NCBI GenBank assembly: GCA_023954375.1
Contig: JAMLIC010000003.1
Span: 310,001-374,000, forward strand
Length of the DNA: 64,000 nucleotides
Origin: Planctomycetota bacterium
GTDB taxonomy: Bacteria; Planctomycetota; J058
Reading direction: 5' to 3'
The translations under genes were made by a program, and so were the position numbers. The notes beneath the pieces are model-generated. The model made no database searches. It worked only from the letters and a program-made list of their open reading frames with translations, and was not told the origin of the DNA. Positions 52,092-62,387 of this stretch are shown piece by piece. Each line of letters opens with the position of its first letter. Within the stretch, counting starts at the first letter, position 1.

Positions 52092-52125
52092 AGCCGGCCC
52101 CCTCGGGCCGGCTGCCGTCGTTTTT
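52092..52125 (+). terminator. Intrinsic terminator, unit 2
   Basis: Same 9-bp stem as unit 1 with a longer T-run (GCCGTCGTTTTT), the best terminator of the three. Confidence 0.7.
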
Positions 52126-52159
52126 CCTCGCAGCCAGCCCCCTGGCGCCGTCACCGGTG

Positions 52160-52187
52160 GGCGGAAGCGCTCACGCGCGCTGTCGCC
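52160..52187. promoter_or_regulatory. Upstream dyad, unit 3
   Basis: Identical to the unit 2 dyad, with the same 67.5-bp distance to the -24 GG. Confidence 0.5.
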
Positions 52188-52239
52188 AGGCGGACACCAC
52201 TGGAGAGCAAGTTCTCTCGGCGATCACGGGTTACGGCAA

Positions 52240-52255
52240 TGGCCCAGGAGGTGCG
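52240..52255 (+). promoter_or_regulatory. Candidate sigma-54 promoter, unit 3
   Basis: TGGCCC-AGGAG-GTGCG with exact GG-N10-GC spacing. Confidence 0.45.
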
Positions 52256-52296
52256 ATAGAGCCCACCGAACCCCACGAACACCGGAGCCGAGAGCC

Positions 52297-52473
52297 ATGA
52301 AGAAGATCGTCGCCGCCCTCCTCGTCGCCGTCAGCGTCTCGGGCCTCAACGTCTTCGCCTGCGGCGGCATGACCCAGATCGACCCGCCCTCGCTCATGCT
52401 CCAGACCGGCCCCTCCGAGCAGCCCCTCGAGAGCATCCTCGACGAGATCAGCGAGGTCCTCGTCATCTGCTAG
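52297..52473 (+). CDS. 58-aa secreted or lipoprotein-like peptide, copy 3
   Basis: Coding sequence identical to copies 1 and 2. The flanking terminator stem is the same, but the sequence past it differs (GTGTGCGTTTCC), marking the right edge of the amplified array. Confidence 0.7.
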   Translation: MKKIVAALLVAVSVSGLNVFACGGMTQIDPPSLMLQTGPSEQPLESILDEISEVLVIC

Positions 52474-52503
52474 CCGTCCTCACCACGAAGACGGTCTCCG
52501 CGC

Positions 52504-52534
52504 AGCCGGCCCCCTCGGGCCGGCTGTGTGCGTT
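52504..52534 (+). terminator. Intrinsic terminator, unit 3
   Basis: Same 9-bp stem, followed by GTGTGCGTTT. Confidence 0.6.
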
Positions 52535-52568
52535 TCCGCGCCCGTGACCGCTGAAGTGAACGCGCTCA

Positions 52569-52605
52569 CCGCTTGATCTGCGAGCGAAGCGAGCAGATCG
52601 AGCGG
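52569..52605. repeat. 13-base inverted repeat hairpin
   Basis: CCGCTTGATCTGC pairs with GCAGATCGAGCGG across an 11-base loop (one mismatch). A second perfect hairpin, GGCCGC-GTA-GCGGCC, follows about 20 bp on. Both are in the non-coding stretch between the peptide array and the histidine kinase, and could end the kinase operon. Confidence 0.5.
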
Positions 52606-52732
52606 TGGCGCGCATCCCCGAGCGGAGGCCGCGTAGCGGCCGGAGCGAGGGCGACAGGTGCCTCACTGCGGATCGGAGCATCGAGCCGCGCGCCCGGACG
52701 TGGACATCAGAACAAGCGACGGCCGCTGTGAG

Positions 52733-54532
52733 TCAGGTGGGCAAGGTGAACGTGAACTTCGACCCCACGCCCTTCTTGCTCTCCACCCAGATCCGCCCGC
52801 CGTGGAGCTCGACCAGCTTCTTGGCGATCGCCAGGCCGAGGCCCGAGCCGCGCTCGCCGGCGGTGGGCTGGGCGCTCGTCTGCTCGAACTGACCGAAGAT
52901 CCGGTCGATCTCCGACGGCTCGATCCCCTGGCCGGTGTCGGTGACCGAGACCTCGACGGCGCCGTCCACCTCGCGCGCCGAGAGGGTGATCGCGCCGCCC
53001 TTGCTCGAGAACTTCACGGCGTTCGAGACGAGGTTGTTCAGGATCTGCTGCACGCGGCGGGCGTCGACGCGCGCGCGGGGCAGCGGCCCGCGCAGGGCCA
53101 GGCGGAAGGCGATCCCCTTGGCCTGCGCCCACAGGTCGTAGCGGCGACGCCCCTCGCCGAGGACCTGCGCGAGGTCGACCTCCTGGAGCGCGAGGCGGAT
53201 CTTGCCGGCCTCGAACTTGGCCACGTCGAGGAGGTCCGAGAGGAGCTCGTTCATCTCCAGCGCCGTGGTGCGGATCACGTCGAGGTCCTCGCGCACCGGG
53301 CCGCCGGTGTCGAGGTCGACGAGGGCCACCTCCGCGAAGCCGAGGAGGCCCGTGAGCGGCGTGCGCAGGTCGTGGGCCACCATGCCCAGGAGCTGGTCCT
53401 TCTGCTGGTGGAGGTCGGCGATCTTCGCCGCCTGCGCCTGGACCTCGCGCGTGCGCTGCTCGACCTTGTGCTCGAGCTCCTGGTTCCAGCGGAGGATCTC
53501 GTCGCGCGCCGCCTCGAGCTCGCGGTTGGCCCGCGTGATCTGGTCGATCAGCCGCGCGTTGGCCAGGGCCGCGGCGACCTGCTGGGCCACGATCACGGCC
53601 AGCTGCAGGTCGTCCTGGTCGAACGGCTTGCGCGACTCGCGCTTGTCGAGGTGCAGGGCGCCCAGCACCTCGTCGTGCACGCGCAGCGGCACGACGAGCG
53701 CCGACCTGATGCCGAAGGTGTGGATCGACTGGTTGGCGGCGACGCGGTGGTCGAACTGCGCGTCGCGGATCAGGATCGCCTCGCCGCCCTGCAGCGCCTG
53801 GGCGAGGAGGCCGCGCGAGGCGCCGCCGCGGCCGCGCCCCTCGGAGACGGCCTCGACGAGCTGCCCGGCGCCGTCGCGCAGGAAGATCGAGCCGCGGTCG
53901 GCCTCGACCGCCTCGAGGAGCAGGCCCACCGCGTCGCGCAGGAGCGCCTGGGCGTCGAACGAGCGGGCCAGGAGCGTCATGCGGTAGAGGACCCCGAGGC
54001 GGCGCTGGAGGCTCCTGGCCTCCGCCTCCTGGCCGGCGAGGTCCAGCAGGCCCTGCTCCAGGTCCTGCAGCTTGAACTTGACCGTCTGCGGCCCGCCCAG
54101 CTCCTCGTCGAGGCGCCACGACTCCGGTTCGAAGCGCTCCGCGCGGTCGGTGACCCCGCCCAGGGCGGGGCCGGCCGCGGTCGGAGGGGTGGCCTCGAGC
54201 GGGGTCGGGTCCCACGCCAGGCCGTCCGGCTCGCGGTCGGTGTAGAGCACCCGCGTGTTGCCGAAGAGGATCTCGTCGTCGGCCGCGAGGAGCCGGACCC
54301 CCTGGACCAGCTCGCCGTTGACGTAGGTCCCGTTGGTGCTCCCCAGGTCGCGGATCCGGTAGCCGCCCTGGATCGGCTCGAGGAGCGCGTGGGCGCTCGA
54401 GATCTTGCGGTCGGGGATGCACAGGTCCTGGTCGGTGCCGCGGCCCACCGACAGGCGCTCGTCGTGGAGCAGGATGACGCGGTCCGCGCCGAGCGCGCTC
54501 GACCGGACGATCAGCTTGAGGCCGCTGCCCAC
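52733..54532 (-). CDS. FHA-GAF hybrid sensor histidine kinase
   Basis: 599 aa, cytoplasmic. N-terminal FHA domain (VGRGTDQDLCIPDRKISSAH, DLGSTNGTYVNG; about 28-75) binds phosphothreonine. A GAF domain (about 190-330) and a coiled linker lead to DHp H-box MVAHDLRTPLTGLLGF, N-box NNLVSNAVKFSS, G1 DTGQGI and G2 GSGLGLAIAKKL. There is no receiver domain in or beside it. GTG 54532 is 13 bp after the J-like gene, so it belongs to the Hsp70 operon and may link chaperone state to phospho-signalling. Confidence 0.9.
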   Translation of the reverse strand: MGSGLKLIVRSSALGADRVILLHDERLSVGRGTDQDLCIPDRKISSAHALLEPIQGGYRIRDLGSTNGTYVNGELVQGVRLLAADDEILFGNTRVLYTDREPDGLAWDPTPLEATPPTAAGPALGGVTDRAERFEPESWRLDEELGGPQTVKFKLQDLEQGLLDLAGQEAEARSLQRRLGVLYRMTLLARSFDAQALLRDAVGLLLEAVEADRGSIFLRDGAGQLVEAVSEGRGRGGASRGLLAQALQGGEAILIRDAQFDHRVAANQSIHTFGIRSALVVPLRVHDEVLGALHLDKRESRKPFDQDDLQLAVIVAQQVAAALANARLIDQITRANRELEAARDEILRWNQELEHKVEQRTREVQAQAAKIADLHQQKDQLLGMVAHDLRTPLTGLLGFAEVALVDLDTGGPVREDLDVIRTTALEMNELLSDLLDVAKFEAGKIRLALQEVDLAQVLGEGRRRYDLWAQAKGIAFRLALRGPLPRARVDARRVQQILNNLVSNAVKFSSKGGAITLSAREVDGAVEVSVTDTGQGIEPSEIDRIFGQFEQTSAQPTAGERGSGLGLAIAKKLVELHGGRIWVESKKGVGSKFTFTLPT

Positions 54533-54545
54533 GCCGGCGCCGCCG

Positions 54546-55976
54546 TCAGCCGTCGAGCGTCTGCGTGAGGCGGCTCGAGCGCCTGCTCGACACGAAGCCC
54601 TGCCACATGCGCAGCTCCTCGGGCTTCGACATGGGCGCGAGGCGCTTGAGCTTGTGCTGCCGGATCTCCTCGAGGTACCCCTTCACGAGGCCGACGCTCT
54701 GGGCGGCGCGGCTGCGGACCTCCTCGCCGCCCGGGCCGAGCGCCTCGGCCTTCTGCTGCGCCTCCTCGAACTTCTTGAGGGCGTCCCGGTAGGTCTTCTG
54801 CTCCGAGTCGAAGACCTTCTCGAAGCTCACGCCGTTGATCTGGTAGACGACCCCCGGCTTGCCGTTCGTCGGCGGGAAGTAGAGCGCGAGCTGCTCGTGC
54901 AGGTCGCCCGCGATCCGCGCCAGCTTGGCCCCGGCGTTGTAGGCGCGCTTGGCCTCGGCGGCGGCGCGCAGGTCCACCTGGCCGGCGAAGCGGCTGCGCT
55001 GATCGCGCGCCGTGTCGGGCGGCGGCGTCGGCGGCGTCGCGGCCTCACCAGAGCGACCCCACGCCGAGGCCGGCCGCCCGCCCGGGGTCGTCGAGCCGCC
55101 GCGCGCCCAGGGCGACGCCGGCCGCGCCGGCTCGGCCGTCGACGGCTCGTAGCTGTTGCTGAAGTCGTAGAAGCGGCCCCGCTGGATCTTCGTCCCCCCG
55201 TCGGGCGGCGCCGGCGGCGCCGGACGGGCCGGGGCCGGGCGGCGGAGCGCCTCCTGCCGCGCGGGCGGCGGCGCCGGGGTCGAAGGGCCCCGCGGTCCGG
55301 CGGGGATCGCCTCGGCCTCGTCGGAGAAGGCGGGCTCGTCGCCGTCGTACGACTCCCCCTCCTCCTCCTGCTGATGGTGGCCGGTGTACTCGTCGGCGTA
55401 GGCCGGCTCCTCGTCGTCGTCGACGTAGGGCTCGTCGTCGGGGAGCCCGGTGTCCGCGTGCGTGGCCGAGGGGTCGTCGTCGGGGTCGCCGAGCTGCGGC
55501 GGCGCCGTCCGGGTCGGCGGAGGCGGCGCCGCCGTCTGGATCGTCGCGTTGTTCGCCTTCGCCTGCTCCTGGATGACCGCCACGGCCTGGTCGCGCGAGA
55601 GCCCGTCGCCGACCCCCTTCTGGATCAGGGTCTCGAAGACCGCGTGCGGGACGACGCCCATGGCCATGAGCGGCTGCACGAACGCCTTGAAGTTGGCCAG
55701 GGCGTCGGCGACGAGCGACTCGTCGTACGCCTTGCGCCGCTCCGCGTTGGTCAGGGTGAGCCGGGCCGTCCGCAGCTCCTCCTTCAAGAACTCCAGGAAC
55801 CCCTTGTCCTTGGAGGTCTTGACCTGCTGGAGCTTCTTCATCTGGGACTTGTAGGACTCCTCGATCACCGTGAGGTCGGTGACCGAGCGGTCGATGACGA
55901 GCAGCTCGTAGTGCGTCGGGGTCTCGCCCGAGGGCTCGATCCCCAGCAGCTTGCGGTAACGCTCGTCAGCCGCCAC
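54546..55976 (-). CDS. J-domain-like co-chaperone lacking HPD
   Basis: 476 aa. Residues 15-95 resemble a J domain ([13 protein letters not shown] ... [18 protein letters not shown]), but the HPD tripeptide that stimulates Hsp70 is absent. The middle (130-320) is Pro/Asp/Glu-rich and disordered. The C-terminus is helical ([38 protein letters not shown]). GTG start at 55976, 80 bp after the Hsp70 stop. It probably docks on the Hsp70 without stimulating ATPase in the canonical way. Confidence 0.7.
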   Translation of the reverse strand: MAADERYRKLLGIEPSGETPTHYELLVIDRSVTDLTVIEESYKSQMKKLQQVKTSKDKGFLEFLKEELRTARLTLTNAERRKAYDESLVADALANFKAFVQPLMAMGVVPHAVFETLIQKGVGDGLSRDQAVAVIQEQAKANNATIQTAAPPPPTRTAPPQLGDPDDDPSATHADTGLPDDEPYVDDDEEPAYADEYTGHHQQEEEGESYDGDEPAFSDEAEAIPAGPRGPSTPAPPPARQEALRRPAPARPAPPAPPDGGTKIQRGRFYDFSNSYEPSTAEPARPASPWARGGSTTPGGRPASAWGRSGEAATPPTPPPDTARDQRSRFAGQVDLRAAAEAKRAYNAGAKLARIAGDLHEQLALYFPPTNGKPGVVYQINGVSFEKVFDSEQKTYRDALKKFEEAQQKAEALGPGGEEVRSRAAQSVGLVKGYLEEIRQHKLKRLAPMSKPEELRMWQGFVSSRRSSRLTQTLDG

Positions 55977-56056
55977 GGGTCCTCGAAGTCCTGCCCAGCG
56001 TCCGTCCAGGTCGTGGCCGGCCCGCCACGGCGGCGGACCGGCGCGTCGTCACGCGA

Positions 56057-58146
<2,090 letters not shown>

Positions 58147-58147
<1 letters not shown>

Positions 58148-59661
58148 TACTGGGTCTCTCTTTCCTTGGTGTTGCTCGCGGTGCACCGCTTGACGACGAC
58201 CTCCTGCGCGCGGAGGACGGCGCCGCCCCAGCGGAACCCTTCTCGAACGACCTGCACGATGTCGCGGTCCTCGTCGGCGTTGTCCGTGTCGACCCGCGTC
58301 ACCGGCTTCTGGAAGTTGATGTCGAGCTTCTTCGGGGTCTCATCGATCCGCTCGATGTCCCTGCGATAGAGCAGCTCGAGGATCTCGTCGCGCGTGTGCG
58401 TCAGGGCGTCGACGACCATCTGGCGGGTGACCTTCTCGTCGGGCAGCTCCGCGAAGTTGGCGATGGTCCGGGCGACCCCGTCGAACAGGAGGATCAGGTC
58501 CAGGAAGACGGGCTTCTGCGCCGCCTTGAGGAAGTTGTCCTTGTACTGCCGCAGCTCCTCGTAGAGCTGGTCGTAGGCCTGGTCCTTGCGCTTGCCGTCC
58601 TTCGCCAGCTTCTGGTAGGCCTCGGCCACCTTGACGATGTGGACCTCGACGCCGCCCACGGCCTTGCGCAGCCGGTCGAGCTCGCCCGTGACCCGGTCGA
58701 GCTCGGCCTTGAGGCCGACCGCCGCCGGCGCGGGCGGGCCGCCGAGGCCCGCCGGGATCGGGACGACGCCGCTCGGGGGCCGCCGCGGCGGCGCGGCGGC
58801 GGGCTTCCCGGGGGCGGGCCGGGGCGCCGGCCGCGGAGGCGTCCCCTCCTGCGGCTTGTTGGGCGGGCGCACGGCGGGCACCCGCTCGCTCGCGGTCCCG
58901 GGCCGACGGGCCGCGGGCGCGGGCGGGCGCTCCGCCAGCGGCGACGGGGAGGCGCGGGTCGGATCGACCCCAGGCCGGGCCTGAGCCTGCTCGGCCGCGG
59001 GCGCCTGCTCGGCCACGGGCGCCTGCTCGGCCACGGGCGCCTGCTCGGCCACGGGCGCCTGCTCGGCCACGGGCGCCTGCTCGGCCACGGGCGCCTCCGC
59101 CTGCTCGGCCGGCGGCGACTCCGCGATCGCATCGGCGGGCGGGGCCTCGGCCTGCGACGGATCGCCCCCGTCGCCCGGAGAACCATCGGCGCCCGGAGAA
59201 CCATCGGCGCCCGGAGAACCATCGGCGCCCGGGGCCTCGCTGCTCGCCTGGGTCGCGTCGTCGGGCCCAGGCTCCCGGGCCTCGTCGTCGCCGCCCGCAC
59301 CCTGCGTAGGATCGTCGGCGGCCGGCGCCGCCTCGCCGCCCTCCCCCGGCGTGACTGCCACGGCGCCCTCGCCCTTCTGGAGCCGCTCGGTCGCGCGGCG
59401 GCGCAGGCGGTCGAGCCGCGAGCGCAGCCCGCCGTCGGCGTCCGTCACGCCGTCGATGAGGCGCACCACCCCCTGGAGGTCGCCGTTCATGTAGGCGTCG
59501 AGCGCGCGATGGTAGCTGGCCTCACCCTCGCTCGTGGCCGCCGCGTCCGCCGCGGCGCCCGCCTGCTGGGGACCGCCCGCGGGCTCCGGGCTCGCCTCGG
59601 GCGCCCCGTGGGCGACCTCATCGACGGTGGCTCCGTCGACCGTGCGATCCTCCGGCGTCAT
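58147..59661 (-). CDS. GrpE-like nucleotide-exchange protein with long disordered N-terminus
   Basis: 504 aa. Only the last 190 residues look like GrpE: a long helix (LKAELDRVTGELDRLRKAVG ... YEELRQYKDNFLKAAQKPVF) and a beta head (VREGFRWGGAVLRAQEVVVK). The first 310 residues are Pro/Ala/Glu-rich, with three GADGSP and about six VAEQAP units, each from 18-bp tandem repeats. It is first in the Hsp70 operon. ATG 59661 has AGAGGACG upstream. GrpE releases ADP from Hsp70. The tail may tether or space the machine. Confidence 0.78.
58985..59092 (-). repeat. 18-bp tandem repeat, six copies
   Basis: Unit GCCTGCTCGGCCACGGGC on the plus strand (first copy has G for A), coding VAEQAP units of the GrpE-like N-terminus. 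Confidence 0.9.
59174..59227 (-). repeat. 18-bp tandem repeat, three copies
   Basis: Unit CCCGGAGAACCATCGGCG on the plus strand, coding GADGSP units. All copies are identical. Confidence 0.9.
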
Positions 59662-59734
59662 GAGGCGTCCTCTCGGAGACAGCGACCTGGTTCGAGGGAG
59701 GCTTCGCCGCGACCCCCCGGGATCGGGCCGGGGC

Positions 59735-59740
59735 AGTATA
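59735..59740 (-). promoter_or_regulatory. Candidate -10 element of the Hsp70 operon
   Basis: TATACT, 73 bp before the GrpE-like start; only a weak -35 (TTCGCC) is seen 18 bp upstream. No CIRCE inverted repeat is visible. Confidence 0.45.
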
Positions 59741-59796
59741 GCGCCGGTGGCCCGCCGGGGCGAATGCCCGGGGAGCCGGGGCCGCGACGAAACGAG

Positions 59797-59827
59797 GGCG
59801 GCGGCGACCCGGTGGGTCGCCGCCGCC
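59797..59827 (-). terminator. 14-bp perfect hairpin terminator
   Basis: GGCGGCGGCGACCC pairs with GGGTCGCCGCCGCC around a 3-base loop, then CTCGTTTCG on the minus strand. It separates the upstream two-gene operon from the Hsp70 operon. Confidence 0.65.
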
Positions 59828-59855
59828 TGGCGGTCTTCAGGAACGGATCCGGCGC

Positions 59856-60776
59856 CTACCTCGGGGTCGCCGGCGGGGGCGTGGCCCCCGGCGGGCTGCT
59901 CCCCGGCTGCGCGCGCTGGTCCTCATGGATCTGCAGGCTGCGCATGCAGGCCTTGAAGAGGATCTCCAGGCCGCTGAAGTCCCGCTCGTCGGCATAGGCG
60001 GAGAAGAAGTAGGTCTTCTTGTCGCGGAAGCTCACCTGCCGCAGGCTGAAGACCGTGCGCTCGCCGCGCGTGGTCGAGGTCAGGAGCTCCTGATCGAAGC
60101 CGCCGCGCGCCGGCTTGAGGCGGCCGCTCTCGCGCACCTCGAACTTGTTGCCGCTCCCCTGGCCCAGGCGCGCGATCTCGCGCTGCACCCACTCGACCTG
60201 CTTCTCGGTGGACTCCTTCGGCAGGGACGGCACGGCGAAGACGTGGATGCGGGCGCGGTAGCCGTCGATGCCGGCCTGGTCCGAGACGAAGATGATGATC
60301 CCGTCCTCGTTGGCCGAGGTCCAGCCGTCCGGCTTGCGGATCTCGAAGTCGCTCGTCTGCACCGGCACCGGGCTGAGCTTGCCGCGCGGCGAGTCGAAGC
60401 CCTCGAAGACGAGCACGTCGTGCCCCTCCGTCTGCGAGCGCCTGCGGATGCGCCACTTCTCGAGGCTCGGCATCCACTTCGAGTCGATGTTCTCGTTCTC
60501 GTACTTCTCCCAGTAGGCGTCGGTCGGCTCGTCCGCGTCGCGGTCGTACCACCGGATGCGGAACTTGGGGATCTTGATCTCCCCGCGGTCGGTCCGCTCC
60601 TTGTACGGCCAGCGCATGATGAGCTCTTCCTGCGTGTCCTCGTCGGCGCGGATCCGGCCGATGAGGACCTCGCCGTTCTTGAGCACGATCACGCCCGCCT
60701 CGCTCGGGGCGGCGGCGGCGAAGACGGCGGCCGCCACCAGGGCGGCGCTGATCGAGAGCCTGGCGCGACGCTTCAC
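59856..60776 (-). CDS. Exported hypothetical protein
   Basis: 306 aa. Signal peptide (LSISAALVAAAVFAAAAPSEA). The beginning of the mature part, GVIVLKNGEVLIGRIRADED, is a short SH3-like beta segment common in planctomycete exported proteins. A second part (about 120-280) looks like a PsbP/Mog1-like alpha-beta domain (FEIRKPDGWTSANEDGIIIF). GTG overlaps the stop of the upstream gene. The function is unknown. Confidence 0.7.
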   Translation of the reverse strand: MKRRARLSISAALVAAAVFAAAAPSEAGVIVLKNGEVLIGRIRADEDTQEELIMRWPYKERTDRGEIKIPKFRIRWYDRDADEPTDAYWEKYENENIDSKWMPSLEKWRIRRRSQTEGHDVLVFEGFDSPRGKLSPVPVQTSDFEIRKPDGWTSANEDGIIIFVSDQAGIDGYRARIHVFAVPSLPKESTEKQVEWVQREIARLGQGSGNKFEVRESGRLKPARGGFDQELLTSTTRGERTVFSLRQVSFRDKKTYFFSAYADERDFSGLEILFKACMRSLQIHEDQRAQPGSSPPGATPPPATPR

Positions 60777-61615
60777 TGACCACCTCCCACGGGGGCGACG
60801 GCCGGCTTGGCGGCGGTCGGCGGCACGTCCTTGGGCTGCACGCCGAACGCCTTGGCCTCGCTGAGGACGACCATCTCGAGCAGCTTCTTGCGCGCGACCT
60901 CGTTGGGGTCGATCGGTTCGACGATCGTCGGCGGGGCCACGACCTCCTCGGGCGGCAGCCAGACCATGTAGGGCCGCAGGCCAGGGAACTCCTTCGCGAT
61001 CTGCTCGCCGAAGAAGCCCACCGCCATGGCCGCGATGATCAGCAGCGTGAGGAAGATCGGCCACAGGCGCACCCCGCCGCCGACCTCGGTCAGCTTGGGC
61101 GGCGGCGCGACCGCCGGCTTCTTCTCGGTCGCGGACTCGGGCGGCAGGATCCGCTTCGTGGTGATCCGCCGGATGATGCTCTCGGCGTCCTGCTGCGAGA
61201 TCGTCTTGGGCTGGTCGGCGTCCTCCTGCCCGTAGTCGTCGGCCCCGTACTCCTCGGCCGGCGGCGCCTCGTCGGTCGCCGTCCCGCCGTGGGCCATGCT
61301 CTCGAAGTACGACGGGTCGGTGTCCGCCGAGGCCGCGGCGTCGTAGCCCTCGTAGTCGCCGTAGCCGGCCGCCTCGCCGGCCGGCGCCCCGTAGGGGTCG
61401 GAGTACGGGTCGGCGTAGGGGTCGGCCTGCTCCTGGACCTCCGAGTCCAGGAAGTCGCGGGCCGAGTAGGACTCGTGCGACTCCTGCGGCGGGAGGGCGG
61501 GGAGCGCCTCGTCGTCGGCCGCGCCGCCGAGGTACCCGTCGACCTCCTCGCCGTCGGGCGGGGGCCGCTTGCCCCCCTGGTCTCCGCCGAGATAGGCCAC
61601 CGGCTCGTCGGACAT
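60773..61615 (-). CDS. Single-pass membrane protein with acidic disordered N-terminus
   Basis: 280 aa from ATG 61615 (AGGAAGG upstream). Residues 1-165 are acidic and Tyr/Asp/Pro-rich (ADPYADPYSDPYG) and disordered. One membrane helix (LWPIFLTLLIIAAMAVGFFG, about 196-215) precedes a Pro-rich periplasmic end. It is coupled to the exported protein downstream by a 4-bp overlap. No family is recognised. Confidence 0.65.
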   Translation of the reverse strand: MSDEPVAYLGGDQGGKRPPPDGEEVDGYLGGAADDEALPALPPQESHESYSARDFLDSEVQEQADPYADPYSDPYGAPAGEAAGYGDYEGYDAAASADTDPSYFESMAHGGTATDEAPPAEEYGADDYGQEDADQPKTISQQDAESIIRRITTKRILPPESATEKKPAVAPPPKLTEVGGGVRLWPIFLTLLIIAAMAVGFFGEQIAKEFPGLRPYMVWLPPEEVVAPPTIVEPIDPNEVARKKLLEMVVLSEAKAFGVQPKDVPPTAAKPAVAPVGGGQ

Positions 61616-61907
61616 TCCGCCTTCCTTCCTCGAGGATGCGCCCGCCCCGGCGCGCGCCGGGGCACCCCCGTCAGCCGGGGGCTCGCGTGGGAGCGGGATC
61701 GTAGACACCCCGCCCCGGCCTGACAAGGATCGCCCAAGGGTCGGCGCCCGACCCTAAGCGCGCGATCGTCAACGTGTTGAACCCCCTCGCCGGGACGCGG
61801 CGGGAGGAGACGCGTTTTGTACTTGAACTCTCGGGAGCGCGTCCGAAAAATCCCCCACAGCCCTGGTGTCGGGCGGGCGGCGACGTGATGGTCGCCGGGG
61901 GGAACAC

Positions 61908-62084
61908 ATGAGCCAGCTGACCTGCAAGGCCTGCAAGAAGCCCATGGACTTCGTGTACGACGTGGTCGAGCGCGAGACCGCGTTCGTGCTCTGGGAGTGC
62001 ACGTGCGGGCACAAGGAGCTCGAGCGCAAGCCCGCCGATCAGGCGAGCCGCCCGGCCGTCGCGGTCGCCACCGCCGGCGAGTAG
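61908..62084 (+). CDS. Small zinc-ribbon protein
   Basis: 58 aa. Two Cys knuckles, CKAC (6-9) and CTC (31-33), separated by a beta-rich stretch (PMDFVYDVVERETAFVLWE), the size of a mini rubredoxin-like zinc ribbon. ATG 61908 has GGGGGGAAC upstream. The role is unknown. Confidence 0.65.
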   Translation: MSQLTCKACKKPMDFVYDVVERETAFVLWECTCGHKELERKPADQASRPAVAVATAGE

Positions 62085-62387
62085 GGGCCGCCGAGCCTTC
62101 TGCGGAGGGGTCTTCGTCGCGGTCGTCATCGCGGTCCCTGTCGCCCGGCCACCGGCCGGGCGTCGTCGCGTACGGCGTCCTGCCCCCGATTACGGACCGC
62201 ACGCCGGGCCCGTTACGCGGCCATAAGCCCTTGCAGGAACCGCGCTCCTGCGCGGTGGCCGGGGCGGCCGGGGCGCCAGGGACCCCGTCCTGCTCGGGTG
62301 CGCTAGGCTGATCGCCCTCCTGCAAGGCCGGGCGCGAGCCGCGCCCCGGCCGAGCCGGCTGAACCCACCCCCGTCCTAGGGGCCGAG
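62085..62387. other. Intergenic region with two GC hairpins
   Basis: 303 bp. It holds a terminator-like hairpin at 62143-62161, a TAGGCT -10-like box at 62304-62309 and a second GC stem (GGCCGGGCGCG/CGCGCCCCGGCC, 62326-62351) that would fall in the leader of the next gene. No gene is seen. Confidence 0.5.
62143..62161. terminator. Hairpin after the zinc-ribbon gene
   Basis: GCCCGGCC-ACC-GGCCGGGC, a perfect 8-bp stem about 60 bp after the stop. No T-tract. Confidence 0.4.

Larger units (their letters stand above)
51335..52534 (+). repeat. Three tandem gene units of about 412 bp
   Basis: Unit 1 51335-51711, unit 2 51712-52125, unit 3 52126-52534. ATG-to-ATG distances are 412 and 414 bp. Units 2 and 3 are nearly identical throughout, differing mainly at GTT/AAT before the promoter and in T-run length. 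In unit 1 the coding part is identical but the upstream part has diverged except for the dyad and the GG-N10-GC box. Each unit has a dyad, promoter, gene and terminator. Confidence 0.9.

Noticed and set aside
51398..52466. Three identical 80-aa minus-strand ORFs
   Set aside because: They are shadows of the plus-strand 58-aa genes, which have signal peptides, ribosome-binding sites and terminators. The minus ORFs lack these.
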